64,000 nt of DNA from Haliea sp. (GCA_002692965.1 NZNC01000017.1:1-64000), one strand, 5' to 3'; positions 24,692 through 33,224 are shown, counted from the stretch's first letter. Numbers and translations are program-made. Notes: generated by a model not told the origin, from the sequence alone.

Positions 24692-27157
24692 TCAGTTACC
24701 GCCAAAGGTCATGCCGACCTCGAGACCGTAGGTGCGCGGCTGGCCGTAGTAGGTCATGGTCCACAGGTCGGCCACCGGCAGCTCACCGATGCGATAGGTC
24801 TCGTCGGTCAGGTTGCGACCGTAGAGACGCAGGAAGAACTTCTCGCTGGCGTCGGTGTAGGTGACGCTGGCGTTGAGCAGGGTGCGGTCGTCGGTCTTGC
24901 CGTGATATTCCGGACCGACCTGCGAGTAGACGAAGATCGCCTCGTCTTCATAGGCCACATTCGCCACCCAGGACAGGTCACCCTGCAGGAAGTTGTGGGT
25001 GTAGATCGCGTCCACGCTCCACTGCCACTCGGGCGCCCGGTTGACATCCTCGTCACTGAGATCGACGTCGGTGACCCCGTCGAAGTCGGTGTCGGCAACG
25101 AACTCGTCGTACTCGCTGTTCAGGTAGCCGAGATTACCGCGAACGGTGAGCCGGTCGGTCAGGGCGGCCGAGACTTCCGCCTCGAGACCGTAGGAGGTCA
25201 TGTCCGCTGCGTTGAAGAAGCGCGTTTCCTGGAAGTTGCCGCCGAAGGGATTGCTGAACTGGGCCACCAGGTCCCTCTGGGCGTCGGAATACTCGACGTA
25301 GAAGGTCGCCAGGTTCACCCGCAACTGGTTATCCATGAAATCGCCCTTGAAGCCCAGCTCCAGGGAGTCGGCGATTTCCGGGTCCGTGGGGGCCGCCGAA
25401 CGCGCGGTAATCGGCGAGCCCGAGGTACCGGTCTGATCGTTGTAGGCGCCACTCTTGAAACCGCGAGAGTAGTTGAAGTAGGCGAACAGGTCATCCGAGA
25501 AGGTGTGGCTGACCGTGACCCGCCAGGTCGGCTCCTTCCAGGTCTCTGAGTCCTCGAAGACACCCGTGGAGTAGGTGTTGAAGTTGGCCGCATCCAGTCC
25601 ACTGCCGAAGTCACGCCAGGTCAGGTTGGGGTCAAAGCCACCGGTAAGCTGCTGGAAGAACACCTGGTTGCGACCAATCCAGCTCTTCTCCTCGTTGGTG
25701 TAGCGGAAGCCGCCGGAGACCGTCCACTTCTCGTCGATGTCGTAGCTGCCGTCGACGAACAGCGCCCAGTTTTCCGCGTCCTGGGCGTTACACATGACCT
25801 GGGGGTTGTTGTTCCACCAGGTGGGGTCGCCGAAGGCCTGGGTGCCCACGCCCAGCAGGTCGAGGAAACCGAGTACCTGCACCACGCAGAAAGTGGTTTC
25901 GTCTTCCTGGTAGAAGCCGCCCGCCACGAAGTTGAAGGGGCCGGCAAAATCGGAGGCGATGCGTACCTCCTGCTGGAAGGTCTCCCGGTCATCCAGCCGG
26001 TTGGCATCGAACAGGGAGACCGGGCCCACTTCGCCGGTATAGGTGGAGGGCAGCTGGCTCTCCTGCTCGCGCAGGCCGGTGACCGAACTGATGGTGTAGT
26101 CACCCACGGTCCAGTCGAGGTTGAGGTAGTAACCGTCGACATCCACCTGGTGGCCGTCGGACATGTTCATCAACAGGTCATCGCGAAGGGTGATGCCGGC
26201 GCGCTTGTAGGGATCGCTGCCGCCGTCGTTGGTCAGACCCAGTGCATTAAAGACCACCGGGGCGTCCGCGGGGGTGCCGTTGACCACCGGCGGGGAATCG
26301 CCGTTGTCGCGGATAATCTCGTACTGCAGCAGGGCCGAAAAATTCTCGTTGGGTTCCCACAGGGCCTTGATGCGCCCGGAGATCACATCGTCGCCGCCCT
26401 GCTTGCTGCCGTCGCCCTTGCCGGTCGTACCGAGGGAAGGATGCGTGGGATCAAACGCGGTAACCGGGCCGTATTCGGCGTTGTTGCGGTAGAAGCCGTC
26501 GGACTCCATGTACATCCCGGCGGCGCGCAGGGCAAAGGTGTCGCTGACCGCGAGGTTGGCAGCGACCCGCGTTTCGAAGCGGCCAAAGTTCTCGACCTTG
26601 CCCTGGACCTCCAGGGAGTTGCTGTCAAACTCGGGGCGCCGCGTCTTGACGTTGATCACACCACCGGTGGTGTTCTTGCCGAACAGCGTGCCCTGGGGGC
26701 CGCGCAGGACTTCGATCTGCGCGATGTCGAACATCTCCAGCAACTGGGTCTGGATATTCGGAATGACGAAATCGTCCACCGTGACACCGACCTGGGGATC
26801 CTGGTAGACAATGATCGAGGTCTGGCCCACGCCGCGCATGGCAAAGGAGGCGGCGTTGAAACCGGCCGGTTTTGCCGCGGAGAAGTTGGGCACCATGCTG
26901 GCAATGTCACCCAAGTCACGGGGCGTCATGCGCTCGATGTCGTTGCTGGTGATGGCGCTGACCGACACGGCGGTGGTCTGGATATCGGTTTCGGAACGGC
27001 GGGTGGCCGTCACCATCACCTCTTCCAGCGCCGGGCGGTCCTGGGCGATCGCCGCGGGCATCCCCGTCGCCAGCAAAACCGGGGTCAGGCCAAGGCCGAG
27101 GGACTGACGGAAGCGCTGCCAGCGGGTGACACTGCGATTACGTGCAAAGGGAATCAT
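24692..27157 (-). CDS. TonB-dependent outer-membrane receptor
   Basis: 821 residues. The signal peptide ends near residue 39 (GMPAAIAQ), then EEVMVTATRRSETDIQTT begins the plug. RGVGQTSIIVYQDPQVG and VEVLRGPQGTLFGKNTTGG are plug hallmarks; the barrel closes with YGLEVGMTFGGN. It should import a ligand into the periplasm. It is monocistronic: a strong promoter with an operator-like 13-bp inverted repeat lies upstream (27202-27244) and a terminator downstream. Only limited similarity to the receptor at 18891 is visible, so the two may handle different forms of a substrate. Confidence 0.92.
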   Translation of the reverse strand: MIPFARNRSVTRWQRFRQSLGLGLTPVLLATGMPAAIAQDRPALEEVMVTATRRSETDIQTTAVSVSAITSNDIERMTPRDLGDIASMVPNFSAAKPAGFNAASFAMRGVGQTSIIVYQDPQVGVTVDDFVIPNIQTQLLEMFDIAQIEVLRGPQGTLFGKNTTGGVINVKTRRPEFDSNSLEVQGKVENFGRFETRVAANLAVSDTFALRAAGMYMESDGFYRNNAEYGPVTAFDPTHPSLGTTGKGDGSKQGGDDVISGRIKALWEPNENFSALLQYEIIRDNGDSPPVVNGTPADAPVVFNALGLTNDGGSDPYKRAGITLRDDLLMNMSDGHQVDVDGYYLNLDWTVGDYTISSVTGLREQESQLPSTYTGEVGPVSLFDANRLDDRETFQQEVRIASDFAGPFNFVAGGFYQEDETTFCVVQVLGFLDLLGVGTQAFGDPTWWNNNPQVMCNAQDAENWALFVDGSYDIDEKWTVSGGFRYTNEEKSWIGRNQVFFQQLTGGFDPNLTWRDFGSGLDAANFNTYSTGVFEDSETWKEPTWRVTVSHTFSDDLFAYFNYSRGFKSGAYNDQTGTSGSPITARSAAPTDPEIADSLELGFKGDFMDNQLRVNLATFYVEYSDAQRDLVAQFSNPFGGNFQETRFFNAADMTSYGLEAEVSAALTDRLTVRGNLGYLNSEYDEFVADTDFDGVTDVDLSDEDVNRAPEWQWSVDAIYTHNFLQGDLSWVANVAYEDEAIFVYSQVGPEYHGKTDDRTLLNASVTYTDASEKFFLRLYGRNLTDETYRIGELPVADLWTMTYYGQPRTYGLEVGMTFGGN

Positions 27158-27201
27158 GGCTGTTCTCCGAAGCGTTATAAGTATTTTGAAAGTGCTTCAA
27201 A

Positions 27202-27230
27202 AATGTAAACAGTGAACTTGTTTATGTCAA
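27202..27230 (-). promoter_or_regulatory. Strong predicted promoter of the 821-residue TonB receptor
   Basis: Minus strand: TTGACA (27230-27225), exactly 17 bp, then TACATT (27207-27202). The -35 lies in the centre of the inverted repeat at 27208-27244. Confidence 0.72.
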
Positions 27231-27244
27231 GCAAGTTCACTGTT
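27208..27244. promoter_or_regulatory. Palindromic operator, site 3 (perfect 13-bp arms)
   Basis: AACAGTGAACTTG (27208-27220) and CAAGTTCACTGTT (27232-27244) are exact inverted repeats around 11 bp. The inner part, CTTGTTTATGTCAAGCAAG at 27217-27235, has the same CTTGTT-N7-AGCAAG layout as site 1. It covers the spacer and -35 of the receptor promoter. Being just after the Rieske stop codon, it could also act as that gene's transcription stop. Confidence 0.7.
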
Positions 27245-27257
27245 ACTTTTTTTCACC

Positions 27258-28610
27258 TCACTGCGCGAGACGACGCTCGAGTTCAACGTGGAAATGCCGC
27301 AGGCGCTGCTCCTGCTCGCTCCACAGCTGGCCGTCGAATCCGCGGGAACGCATGCCCTGCTGAACCACCGGCAGCAGCGAAGCATCCTGGCTCAGCACGA
27401 GGCCGAGACCCGCGTCCTCTTCGATGCTGTAGTACTCCATTTTGGGCCGTACTGCAGCGGTCATGTCGGTATCTTCCGGCAGCCCCATCCAGTCCGGCGG
27501 GCAGTAATTGGGATCCTCCACCGGGAACACCAGGGTCATGGTGTCGTAGTAGAAGCGCTCCGGGTCCGACTCGTGTGGCAGGAAGCGCATCAAAAAGACC
27601 GCCTCGGGATGGCAGCCAATCTGCACGTTGGGGAAGATCCCGGTGGCCCAGCTGTCCGACAACTGTCCATCTGTAAAGCGCGAGTAATCCAGGCCCAGGC
27701 GCTCGGCGCGGGCGCGCTTGCCCTCCTGAATGGCCCGTCGCACGTCCTCGGCGGTACCGTCAAAGCCCTGGGGATCCACACCAGCATCCTCAAGCATGGC
27801 CTTGAGGCCCTCGTTCACCGTCTTCTGATCGGCGACCCGCGGCGAGGGCTGCCCCAGGGGCACGATCATGCGGCTGGCGCCATTGGGGTAGAGGTCGTAC
27901 TGCACATTGAGGTCGCCCATCACACCGCGGGTCTCCGGGTGAACCGCGTGCAGGTGATAGCTCTCGTAGAAGGCCTCCACACCCACCTTCCAGTTGGCAC
28001 CCCACTCGCTGCGCACATGGCGCACGACCTTCATGTCCTGGATCTTGTAGGCTTCCAGATATCCCTCGGGCAGGCCGATGGACTCCTTCAGGGGCGGGGG
28101 ATTGGTATCCATGTTGACGAAAACGATACCGGCATGCTCTTCGCAGGCCAGGGGTTTGAGGCCCGGCCGGTGGGCAATCACCTCCGGCTTGAAATACTCC
28201 TCGTCAGTGATCCGACGCAGCTCGCCCGTATGGTGAAAGCTCCAGCTGTGAAAGGGGCAGACAAAGACCTTGCGATTACCGCGCTCCTCGTGCACCAGTC
28301 GCGCGCCGCGGTGGCTGCAGACGTTGTAGAAGGCCTTCACGCCCTCTTCCGTGCGGGTCACGATGATGGACTCCTCGCGGATATTGAACAGGAAGTAATC
28401 GCCGACCTTTTCCAGATCTGAACTGACACCCGCGATCAGCCAGCTGCGGGTCCACATCTTCTCCCACTCCAGCGCCATGAACTCGCGGCTGAAGTAGCCA
28501 TCCTTGGCTGCCACGTCCACGCCATTGTCGACCTCAGGCTGCTTGGCCTCCAGGGATTCCGGCGGGGCATCCGGGTTGATGATGGCTACGGGTACACCTT
28601 TGGCATTCAT
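27258..28610 (-). CDS. Rieske non-heme iron oxygenase, alpha subunit
   Basis: 450 residues from ATG 28610 (AAGGAGAG upstream). The Rieske [2Fe-2S] ligands are Cys98/His100 (CSHRGARL) and Cys118/His121 (CPFHSW), with the usual 17-residue gap. The catalytic domain has ESYHLHAVH at 216-224, giving His219 and His224 as iron ligands; Glu216 stands where naphthalene dioxygenase has Asp. The enzyme would hydroxylate or demethylate a ring compound. No beta subunit, ferredoxin or reductase gene is linked, so it is probably an alpha-only type fed by unlinked partners. It has its own promoter at 28630. Confidence 0.9.
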   Translation of the reverse strand: MNAKGVPVAIINPDAPPESLEAKQPEVDNGVDVAAKDGYFSREFMALEWEKMWTRSWLIAGVSSDLEKVGDYFLFNIREESIIVTRTEEGVKAFYNVCSHRGARLVHEERGNRKVFVCPFHSWSFHHTGELRRITDEEYFKPEVIAHRPGLKPLACEEHAGIVFVNMDTNPPPLKESIGLPEGYLEAYKIQDMKVVRHVRSEWGANWKVGVEAFYESYHLHAVHPETRGVMGDLNVQYDLYPNGASRMIVPLGQPSPRVADQKTVNEGLKAMLEDAGVDPQGFDGTAEDVRRAIQEGKRARAERLGLDYSRFTDGQLSDSWATGIFPNVQIGCHPEAVFLMRFLPHESDPERFYYDTMTLVFPVEDPNYCPPDWMGLPEDTDMTAAVRPKMEYYSIEEDAGLGLVLSQDASLLPVVQQGMRSRGFDGQLWSEQEQRLRHFHVELERRLAQ

Positions 28611-28629
28611 GTCGACTCTCCTTATAAGC

Positions 28630-28657
28630 TTTATAGATGCAACAACGTGTCTGTCAA
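28630..28657 (-). promoter_or_regulatory. Strong predicted promoter of the Rieske oxygenase gene
   Basis: Minus strand: TTGACA (28657-28652), 16 bp, TATAAA (28635-28630). The spacer contains TTGTTGCATCTA (28645-28634), which resembles the left half and centre of the 39935 palindrome but without a matching second half. Confidence 0.68.
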
Positions 28658-28676
28658 TCGACTCAATCCACAGCGT

Positions 28677-29072
28677 TCATCCCTGAAGCTGGAACACTGG
28701 CATGGTCAGGGTCTCGGACCAGTTCTCGAAACTCACCTGGACCGGCTGCCCGACGCGCACGGCCTCCGGGTCGCAGTTGACGATATGACTCATCATCCGC
28801 GGCCCTTCCTCAAGATCAATCAGGGCAACCACATAGGGTGCCTCATAGGCAGGCGACACCGGCTGGCGCACTACGGTAAAAGTGGCGATATGCCCCTTGC
28901 CGCTCGCTTCCCGCCAGGCCAGCTCACGTCCGCCGCAATGACTGCAGAGTATCCGCGGATAAAACTGTGGCTGCTGGCAGTCACTGCAATACTGGAGCAG
29001 CAGTTTGCCCTCGCGGCAGCCCGCGTAATAAGCATCCGAAAGTGCGGAGGATGTCGGAAACGTGCGCTCCAT
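28677..29072 (-). CDS. DUF35 OB-fold zinc-ribbon protein, partner of the thiolase-like protein
   Basis: 131 residues. A four-cysteine zinc ribbon (Cys29, Cys32, Cys43, Cys46) is followed by an OB-fold segment (GKGHIATFTVV, YVVALIDLEEGPRM). DUF35 proteins bind thiolase-fold enzymes, and in ChsH2-Ltp2 the DUF35 domain is needed for retro-aldol cleavage of a steroid side chain. The start lies 1 bp from the stop of the thiolase-like gene, so the pair is coupled. It is the last gene of the operon. That it completes an aldolase complex here is inference. Confidence 0.85.
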   Translation of the reverse strand: MERTFPTSSALSDAYYAGCREGKLLLQYCSDCQQPQFYPRILCSHCGGRELAWREASGKGHIATFTVVRQPVSPAYEAPYVVALIDLEEGPRMMSHIVNCDPEAVRVGQPVQVSFENWSETLTMPVFQLQG

Positions 29073-29073
29073 G

Positions 29074-30246
29074 TCAGTTGGCCTCCCTCCCGAGAATCAG
29101 TGTGCAGTGGCTGGAGAGGATGCCGCCCTGGGCGTGCAACAGTCCCACATCGGCCTTGCCCAGCTGCCGCTCACCCGCGGTACCGCGCAACTGCCAGACC
29201 GATTCCGTCAGCGCAAACATCGAACCCGGATTGCCCGGGTGCGAGTGGGACAAGAGGCCACCGTGTGTATTCACCGGCAATTGACCACCGGGGCCAATGC
29301 CCTGGTCGACAATGAATGGGCCGCCCTCGCCCTTGGCACAGAAGCCCAGGTCCTCCAGCTCTATCAGCACCGTCGGCGTGAAGCAGTCATAGAGCTGGGC
29401 AAAATCCATGTCCCGCGGCCCGAGACCGGCCATGGCATAGGCGCGCTCCCCCGCCTCCTTTGCCGCCGATGTCGTCAGGTTGCGAGCCTGGCTGATGTGC
29501 TCGTGACTGTGTCCTTCGCCCATGCCCAGCAGATACACCGGGGCGTGGGGGAAGTCCTTTGCCCGCTCGGCGGAGGTCAGCACAATGGCGGAGCCGCCAT
29601 CGGACACCAGGGAGCAATCCAGCAGGTGCAGCGGGTCGGCAATCATGCGCGAGTTGAGCACGTCGTCGACGGTGATCGGGTCGCGTTTCTGTGCCGCCGG
29701 GTTGAGCGCCGCGTGGGCACGGCAGGCCACCGCGACCTCTGCGAAGTGTTCCGGGCGAGTCCCGTATTCGGCCATGTGCGCCTGACCCGCGAGGGCATAG
29801 TAGGCCGGCACGGTCAGCCCCCAGGGCTGCTCGTACTGGGGGTGGCCGGTGGATGACTGGACCAGCATCGCCTGCTGGCGCGACAGCCCGCTGCGCAGGC
29901 TGTCCGCCATGGCCACTACGACAACATCGGCCATGCCGGTGGCAATAGCCGAGGCCGCGTGGTGAATGATGGAGAAAGTGGTGCCGCCACCGGCACCCAC
30001 CGCCATGCAGTAACGGGGAAACATCTGCAGGTACTCGGCCATTGCCTCCGCGTGGTAGAGCAGCGGCATTGACATGCTGTTGCAGGTAATCAGGCCGTCG
30101 ACATCCTCCTTGCGCAGGCCGGCGTCCGCCAGCACCCGCTGAATCGCGTCAGCGCACAGCTCGAAGGCATTGAGTTCCGGCACCTTGCCCACCGGCGTAT
30201 CCGCCGCGCCGACAATCGCCACTTTTCCGCGCAGGTTCTCCCCCAT
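29074..30246 (-). CDS. Thiolase-fold lipid-transfer-type protein without the nucleophilic Cys (Ltp2-like)
   Basis: 390 residues of the SCP2/lipid-transfer thiolase family. The place of the N-terminal nucleophile reads VGAGGGTTFS (about 83-92), glycines and threonines where a thiolase has Cys, so true thiolysis is unlikely. YDCFTPTVL and NTHGGLLSHSHPGNPGSM, both conserved in this family, are intact. Cys-less members such as Ltp2 act as aldolases that cleave beta-hydroxyacyl-CoA side chains with a DUF35 partner. The adjoining DUF35 gene and two hotdog hydratase-like genes fit a hydrate-then-cleave sequence. Assignment to aldolase activity is inference. Confidence 0.83.
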   Translation of the reverse strand: MGENLRGKVAIVGAADTPVGKVPELNAFELCADAIQRVLADAGLRKEDVDGLITCNSMSMPLLYHAEAMAEYLQMFPRYCMAVGAGGGTTFSIIHHAASAIATGMADVVVVAMADSLRSGLSRQQAMLVQSSTGHPQYEQPWGLTVPAYYALAGQAHMAEYGTRPEHFAEVAVACRAHAALNPAAQKRDPITVDDVLNSRMIADPLHLLDCSLVSDGGSAIVLTSAERAKDFPHAPVYLLGMGEGHSHEHISQARNLTTSAAKEAGERAYAMAGLGPRDMDFAQLYDCFTPTVLIELEDLGFCAKGEGGPFIVDQGIGPGGQLPVNTHGGLLSHSHPGNPGSMFALTESVWQLRGTAGERQLGKADVGLLHAQGGILSSHCTLILGREAN

Positions 30247-30258
30247 GCAGTCGTCTCC

Positions 30259-30693
30259 TTATCCTGCCGTGTTCAATACCGCCACGGCGGTACCGGGGGT
30301 AATCACATCGCCCGCCTCGTTGCGCACGAAGAGCTCGAGCTCAATCTCGCCACTGGTCGGGTCGAAAGCCAGTACCTTGCCACCGGTGGTCAGGGTCTCG
30401 CCGATATAGGAGGCCTGGCGATTGGAGTAATCAATGGAGACCAGCCGGCCGTCGTCCCCCAGCCACTCCTCGACGCACTGGTTGAGCCAGTCACCCAGCA
30501 TGGGCCCGGCGATAACCAGACCCGGGTAGCCTTCCACCTCCTTGGCGTAAGGGGCGTCGAAATGGATGCGGTGCGCGTTGAACAGAACCGCGTTGTAGAG
30601 GAAGAGCTGCACGTTGTCCGGGGTGAACTGCCGCTCGGGCAACGCCTCGCCCACACTGACACTTCGTTGCTGATTTACCTGTTTCTGTTGCAC
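30259..30693 (-). CDS. MaoC-like hotdog protein (hydratase subunit)
   Basis: 144 residues, a single hotdog fold. NAHRIHFDAPYA at about 49-60 with GYPGLVIAGPM at about 65-75 is the pattern of the hydratase half of HTD2/ChsH1-type proteins. Asp56 and the nearby His are candidate catalytic residues. The gene lies 12 bp before the thiolase-like gene and 5 bp after the partner hotdog gene at 30699. Together they would hydrate a 2-enoyl-CoA. The domain is complete and no frameshift is seen. Confidence 0.8.
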   Translation of the reverse strand: MQQKQVNQQRSVSVGEALPERQFTPDNVQLFLYNAVLFNAHRIHFDAPYAKEVEGYPGLVIAGPMLGDWLNQCVEEWLGDDGRLVSIDYSNRQASYIGETLTTGGKVLAFDPTSGEIELELFVRNEAGDVITPGTAVAVLNTAG

Positions 30694-30698
30694 CTTGC

Positions 30699-31154
30699 TT
30701 ACCTCAGAATCCGGGTGGTTTTCTCGCGAATGACCAGGTTGCCGTCGTCATCGACGATATCCATGTCCACCTCGTAGAAAATCAGCGGGCCGGAGCGACC
30801 GATCTTCTCGTAGATATTGCTCAGGGTCCGGGTCGCGGTCAGCCAGTCTCCGGGACGGACGGGCCGGTGATATTCAATATGCAGCCCCCCCGCCATCGCC
30901 TTCTCGAGCGGGAACTTCGGCAGCAGACGATCGATGGACACCCCGTCGGGGCTCAGTTCGTCCAGCTCTACCACGTCCCAGAACAGGGCCACGTGAAACA
31001 TGGGTGGCGCCTGGTCACCATCCAGGTACTTGCGCTGGCGGTTGCCGGTGGCAATGGCGTACTTGCGAATCTCGCGACGCGTCACCAGCTCCCTCACCGG
31101 CTCGCTCTGGCGGCCAATATTGGCCAGTAGTGCATCGTTGAGCACAGATGTCAT
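30699..31154 (-). CDS. FAS1-like/MaoC N-terminal-type hotdog protein
   Basis: 151 residues from ATG 31154, which overlaps the CoA-ligase stop (ATGA); a longer upstream reading runs into the ligase gene and is rejected. The sequence has RREIRKYAIATGN at about 27-39, PPMFHVALFWD near 51, LHIEYHRPVRPGDWLTATR near 91 and GPLIFYEVDMDI near 117, typical of the structural half of split MaoC hydratases. It probably pairs with the 144-residue protein at 30259, as ChsH2 pairs with ChsH1. The DUF35 part that is fused in ChsH2 is a separate gene here (28677). Confidence 0.8.
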   Translation of the reverse strand: MTSVLNDALLANIGRQSEPVRELVTRREIRKYAIATGNRQRKYLDGDQAPPMFHVALFWDVVELDELSPDGVSIDRLLPKFPLEKAMAGGLHIEYHRPVRPGDWLTATRTLSNIYEKIGRSGPLIFYEVDMDIVDDDGNLVIREKTTRILR

Positions 31155-32704
31155 ACCTTGCGTTCCCCCTTGTCCCAATACGGATCGCGCAACACGCGCT
31201 TGAGAATCTTGCCCGTGGGCGCCTTGGGCAGGCTGTCCACGAAGTCCACGGATTTCGGTTTCTGGTAGGAGGCCAGATGCTGTGCCGCCGTGGCGATAAT
31301 GTCCGCCTCGCTGGCCTGCATGCCCGGCTTCAATACCACCACGGCCTTTACGGCTTCCCCCCACTCGGGGTCCGGCACACCAAAGACCGCGGATTCCAGT
31401 ACGGCGGGGTGCTCGTGGATGGCCGCCTCGACCTGGGTGCTGTAGATGTTTTCACCACCACTGATAATCATGTCCTTGGCGCGGTCGACGATGAACAGGT
31501 AACCCTCCTCGTCCCACACCGCGACGTCCCCGGTCCACATCCAGCCATCCCGCAGGGTTTGCGCGGTCAGGTCGGGTCGACGCCAGTAGCCGATCATGTT
31601 GGCCTCGGAGCGCACCACAATCTCCCCGGGTGTCTTGCCATCCCGCGGCACCGGCTTGCCCTCGGGGTCGACCACGTTGATGGTGGTCATGAAACCCTCT
31701 CGCCCGCAGGAATCCAGGCGTTCGGGGTGAATGCCTTCCAGCGCACGGGCATGGTCCTCCTGGGACAGGAAGCTCATGGTCATACCCTCGGTCTGGCCGT
31801 AACCCTGGATCAGGGTGCAGGGCAGCGAGGCCAGGGCCGCCTGTACCACGCTGTGGGGCATGGGTCCGCCGCCGTACTGGATATTGCGCAGGCTGCTGAG
31901 GTCGTAATCGGAAAAGTTGTCCACCGCCATCATCCAGTTGAGCATGGTGGTGATGCCGAGGAAGGCCGATACACGCTCGCGCTGGATGACTTCCAGCGCG
32001 AGCTTGGCGTCAAAGTTGATCAGGACGACCGGGCAGCCGTGGGCCATGTAATTGATGGCCAGCCCCACCGGAATGTGGAACATCTGGCCGGTCAGCATGT
32101 ATACGTCCGTGGGCACCACACGCTCGGCGACAGTCTGGTTGATCATGCCGGCGAACAGCGAATGGTGGGTGTGAAGTGCGCCCTTGGATTGACCGGTGGT
32201 GCCGCCGGTGTAGAGAATCAGCATCGGATCGTGGCCGCCCACCTCCGCGGAGCGTGCAGGCTCCTCCGTGCCAGCCCCCGCCAGGAGCTTTTCGTAACTG
32301 CCGTCACTGTCGACGCCGAAGCTCAGAAGATGCACATCGCTGGCCTGCCGCACCAGTGCGGCGGCCTGGTCGGCGTATTCTGCCGAGTATGCCAGCGCCG
32401 CGGGCTCACCGTCGTCGAAGATGCGCTGCAGCTCGACCTCACCGAGACGCCAGTTCAGGGGCTGGGCGATCAGACCCACGCGGCCACAGGCAAAATAGAG
32501 CTCCATGTATTCGATGCAGTTGCGCGAGAGCACTGCCACACGATCCCCCTTGGCCAGTCCGAGACCGACCAGGCCGTTGGCCAGCCGGCGCACGCGCTCG
32601 TCCAGCTCGCCATAGGTCATGCGCCGATCGTTGGGGATATCGATCAGGGCTTCGCGGCCGGGCGCGAGACGCGCGGTCTTGGCCGGGATCATTCCCAGGT
32701 TCAT
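31151..32704 (-). CDS. Acyl-CoA synthetase (AMP-forming CoA ligase)
   Basis: 517 residues. The P-loop-like AMP motif LYTGGTTGQSKG lies near 168-179, the A5 motif GYGQTEG near 297, GWMWTGDV near 392, and the C-terminal PKAPTGKILKR holds the catalytic Lys. It activates a carboxylic acid as its CoA thioester in the cytosol, presumably the side-chain acid handled by the following hydratase and aldolase genes. It overlaps the next gene by 4 bp and follows the SnoaL-like gene by 12 bp, inside one operon (33145 to 28677). Confidence 0.92.
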   Translation of the reverse strand: MNLGMIPAKTARLAPGREALIDIPNDRRMTYGELDERVRRLANGLVGLGLAKGDRVAVLSRNCIEYMELYFACGRVGLIAQPLNWRLGEVELQRIFDDGEPAALAYSAEYADQAAALVRQASDVHLLSFGVDSDGSYEKLLAGAGTEEPARSAEVGGHDPMLILYTGGTTGQSKGALHTHHSLFAGMINQTVAERVVPTDVYMLTGQMFHIPVGLAINYMAHGCPVVLINFDAKLALEVIQRERVSAFLGITTMLNWMMAVDNFSDYDLSSLRNIQYGGGPMPHSVVQAALASLPCTLIQGYGQTEGMTMSFLSQEDHARALEGIHPERLDSCGREGFMTTINVVDPEGKPVPRDGKTPGEIVVRSEANMIGYWRRPDLTAQTLRDGWMWTGDVAVWDEEGYLFIVDRAKDMIISGGENIYSTQVEAAIHEHPAVLESAVFGVPDPEWGEAVKAVVVLKPGMQASEADIIATAAQHLASYQKPKSVDFVDSLPKAPTGKILKRVLRDPYWDKGERKV

Positions 32705-32716
32705 GCGTGTTCCTTA

Positions 32717-33145
32717 TTAGTAGGGTTTGTCGAGTTCCAGATGCCGGCCAAGCAACCGCCAGTCGCCGCCCTGCTGTATGACACGGTCGTGGTAGACACC
32801 CGCCGTCAGCAGGCGAATTTCGCCGTCCTCCGTCGCCAGCAGGGTCAGGTTGGAAGTGACTTCCACGACCCCGGAGGCATCCCGCTCGCCGAAGAAAACA
32901 TTGGAAACCACGTGCCGCCGCTTGTCGGTCTGGGCGGACACCGCAGCGTTCATCATGTCCATGATTGCGGCCCGCCCCTCGAAGGGACCCGCCAGCTCGC
33001 CGCCGGCGATGCGCATCGAAAAACGGGCGTTTTCGGCAAACAAGCCGGCGAGATCTTCCATCGCGTGTTCGTCCAGCGCGTAGGCTGCCCGGGACAGCAG
33101 CTCCTGGACCGCCAGTTTTTCTTCCACCGAAACGTGTTGGGTCAT
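32717..33145 (-). CDS. SnoaL-like (NTF2-fold) protein
   Basis: 142 residues from ATG 33145; upstream in-frame sequence overlaps the promoter and is rejected. LAVQELLSRAAYALDEHAME is a typical SnoaL-like first helix pair, followed by LFAENARFSMRI, KRRHVVSNVFF and DWRLLGRHLELD. It leads the CoA-ligase/hotdog/thiolase-like/DUF35 operon, just as another SnoaL-like protein leads the TonB operon. Its role may be isomerase, hydratase or substrate binding; the sequence does not decide. Confidence 0.82.
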   Translation of the reverse strand: MTQHVSVEEKLAVQELLSRAAYALDEHAMEDLAGLFAENARFSMRIAGGELAGPFEGRAAIMDMMNAAVSAQTDKRRHVVSNVFFGERDASGVVEVTSNLTLLATEDGEIRLLTAGVYHDRVIQQGGDWRLLGRHLELDKPY

Positions 33146-33195
33146 GTCCTGCTCTCGTGGCACCTCGGGGTGCCTGTTGTTATCGACAGGATTGC

Positions 33196-33224
33196 ATTGT
33201 AGTCGCAACTTGAACTTCCCTCAA
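33196..33224 (-). promoter_or_regulatory. Predicted promoter of the SnoaL/CoA-ligase/aldolase operon
   Basis: Minus strand: TTGAGG (33224-33219), 17 bp, TACAAT (33201-33196). The -35 lies within the inverted repeat at 33206-33228. Confidence 0.68.

Noticed and set aside
31148-33202. A 684-codon open frame on the plus strand over the CoA ligase and SnoaL genes
   Set aside because: Antisense shadow of two well-supported genes; no motif.
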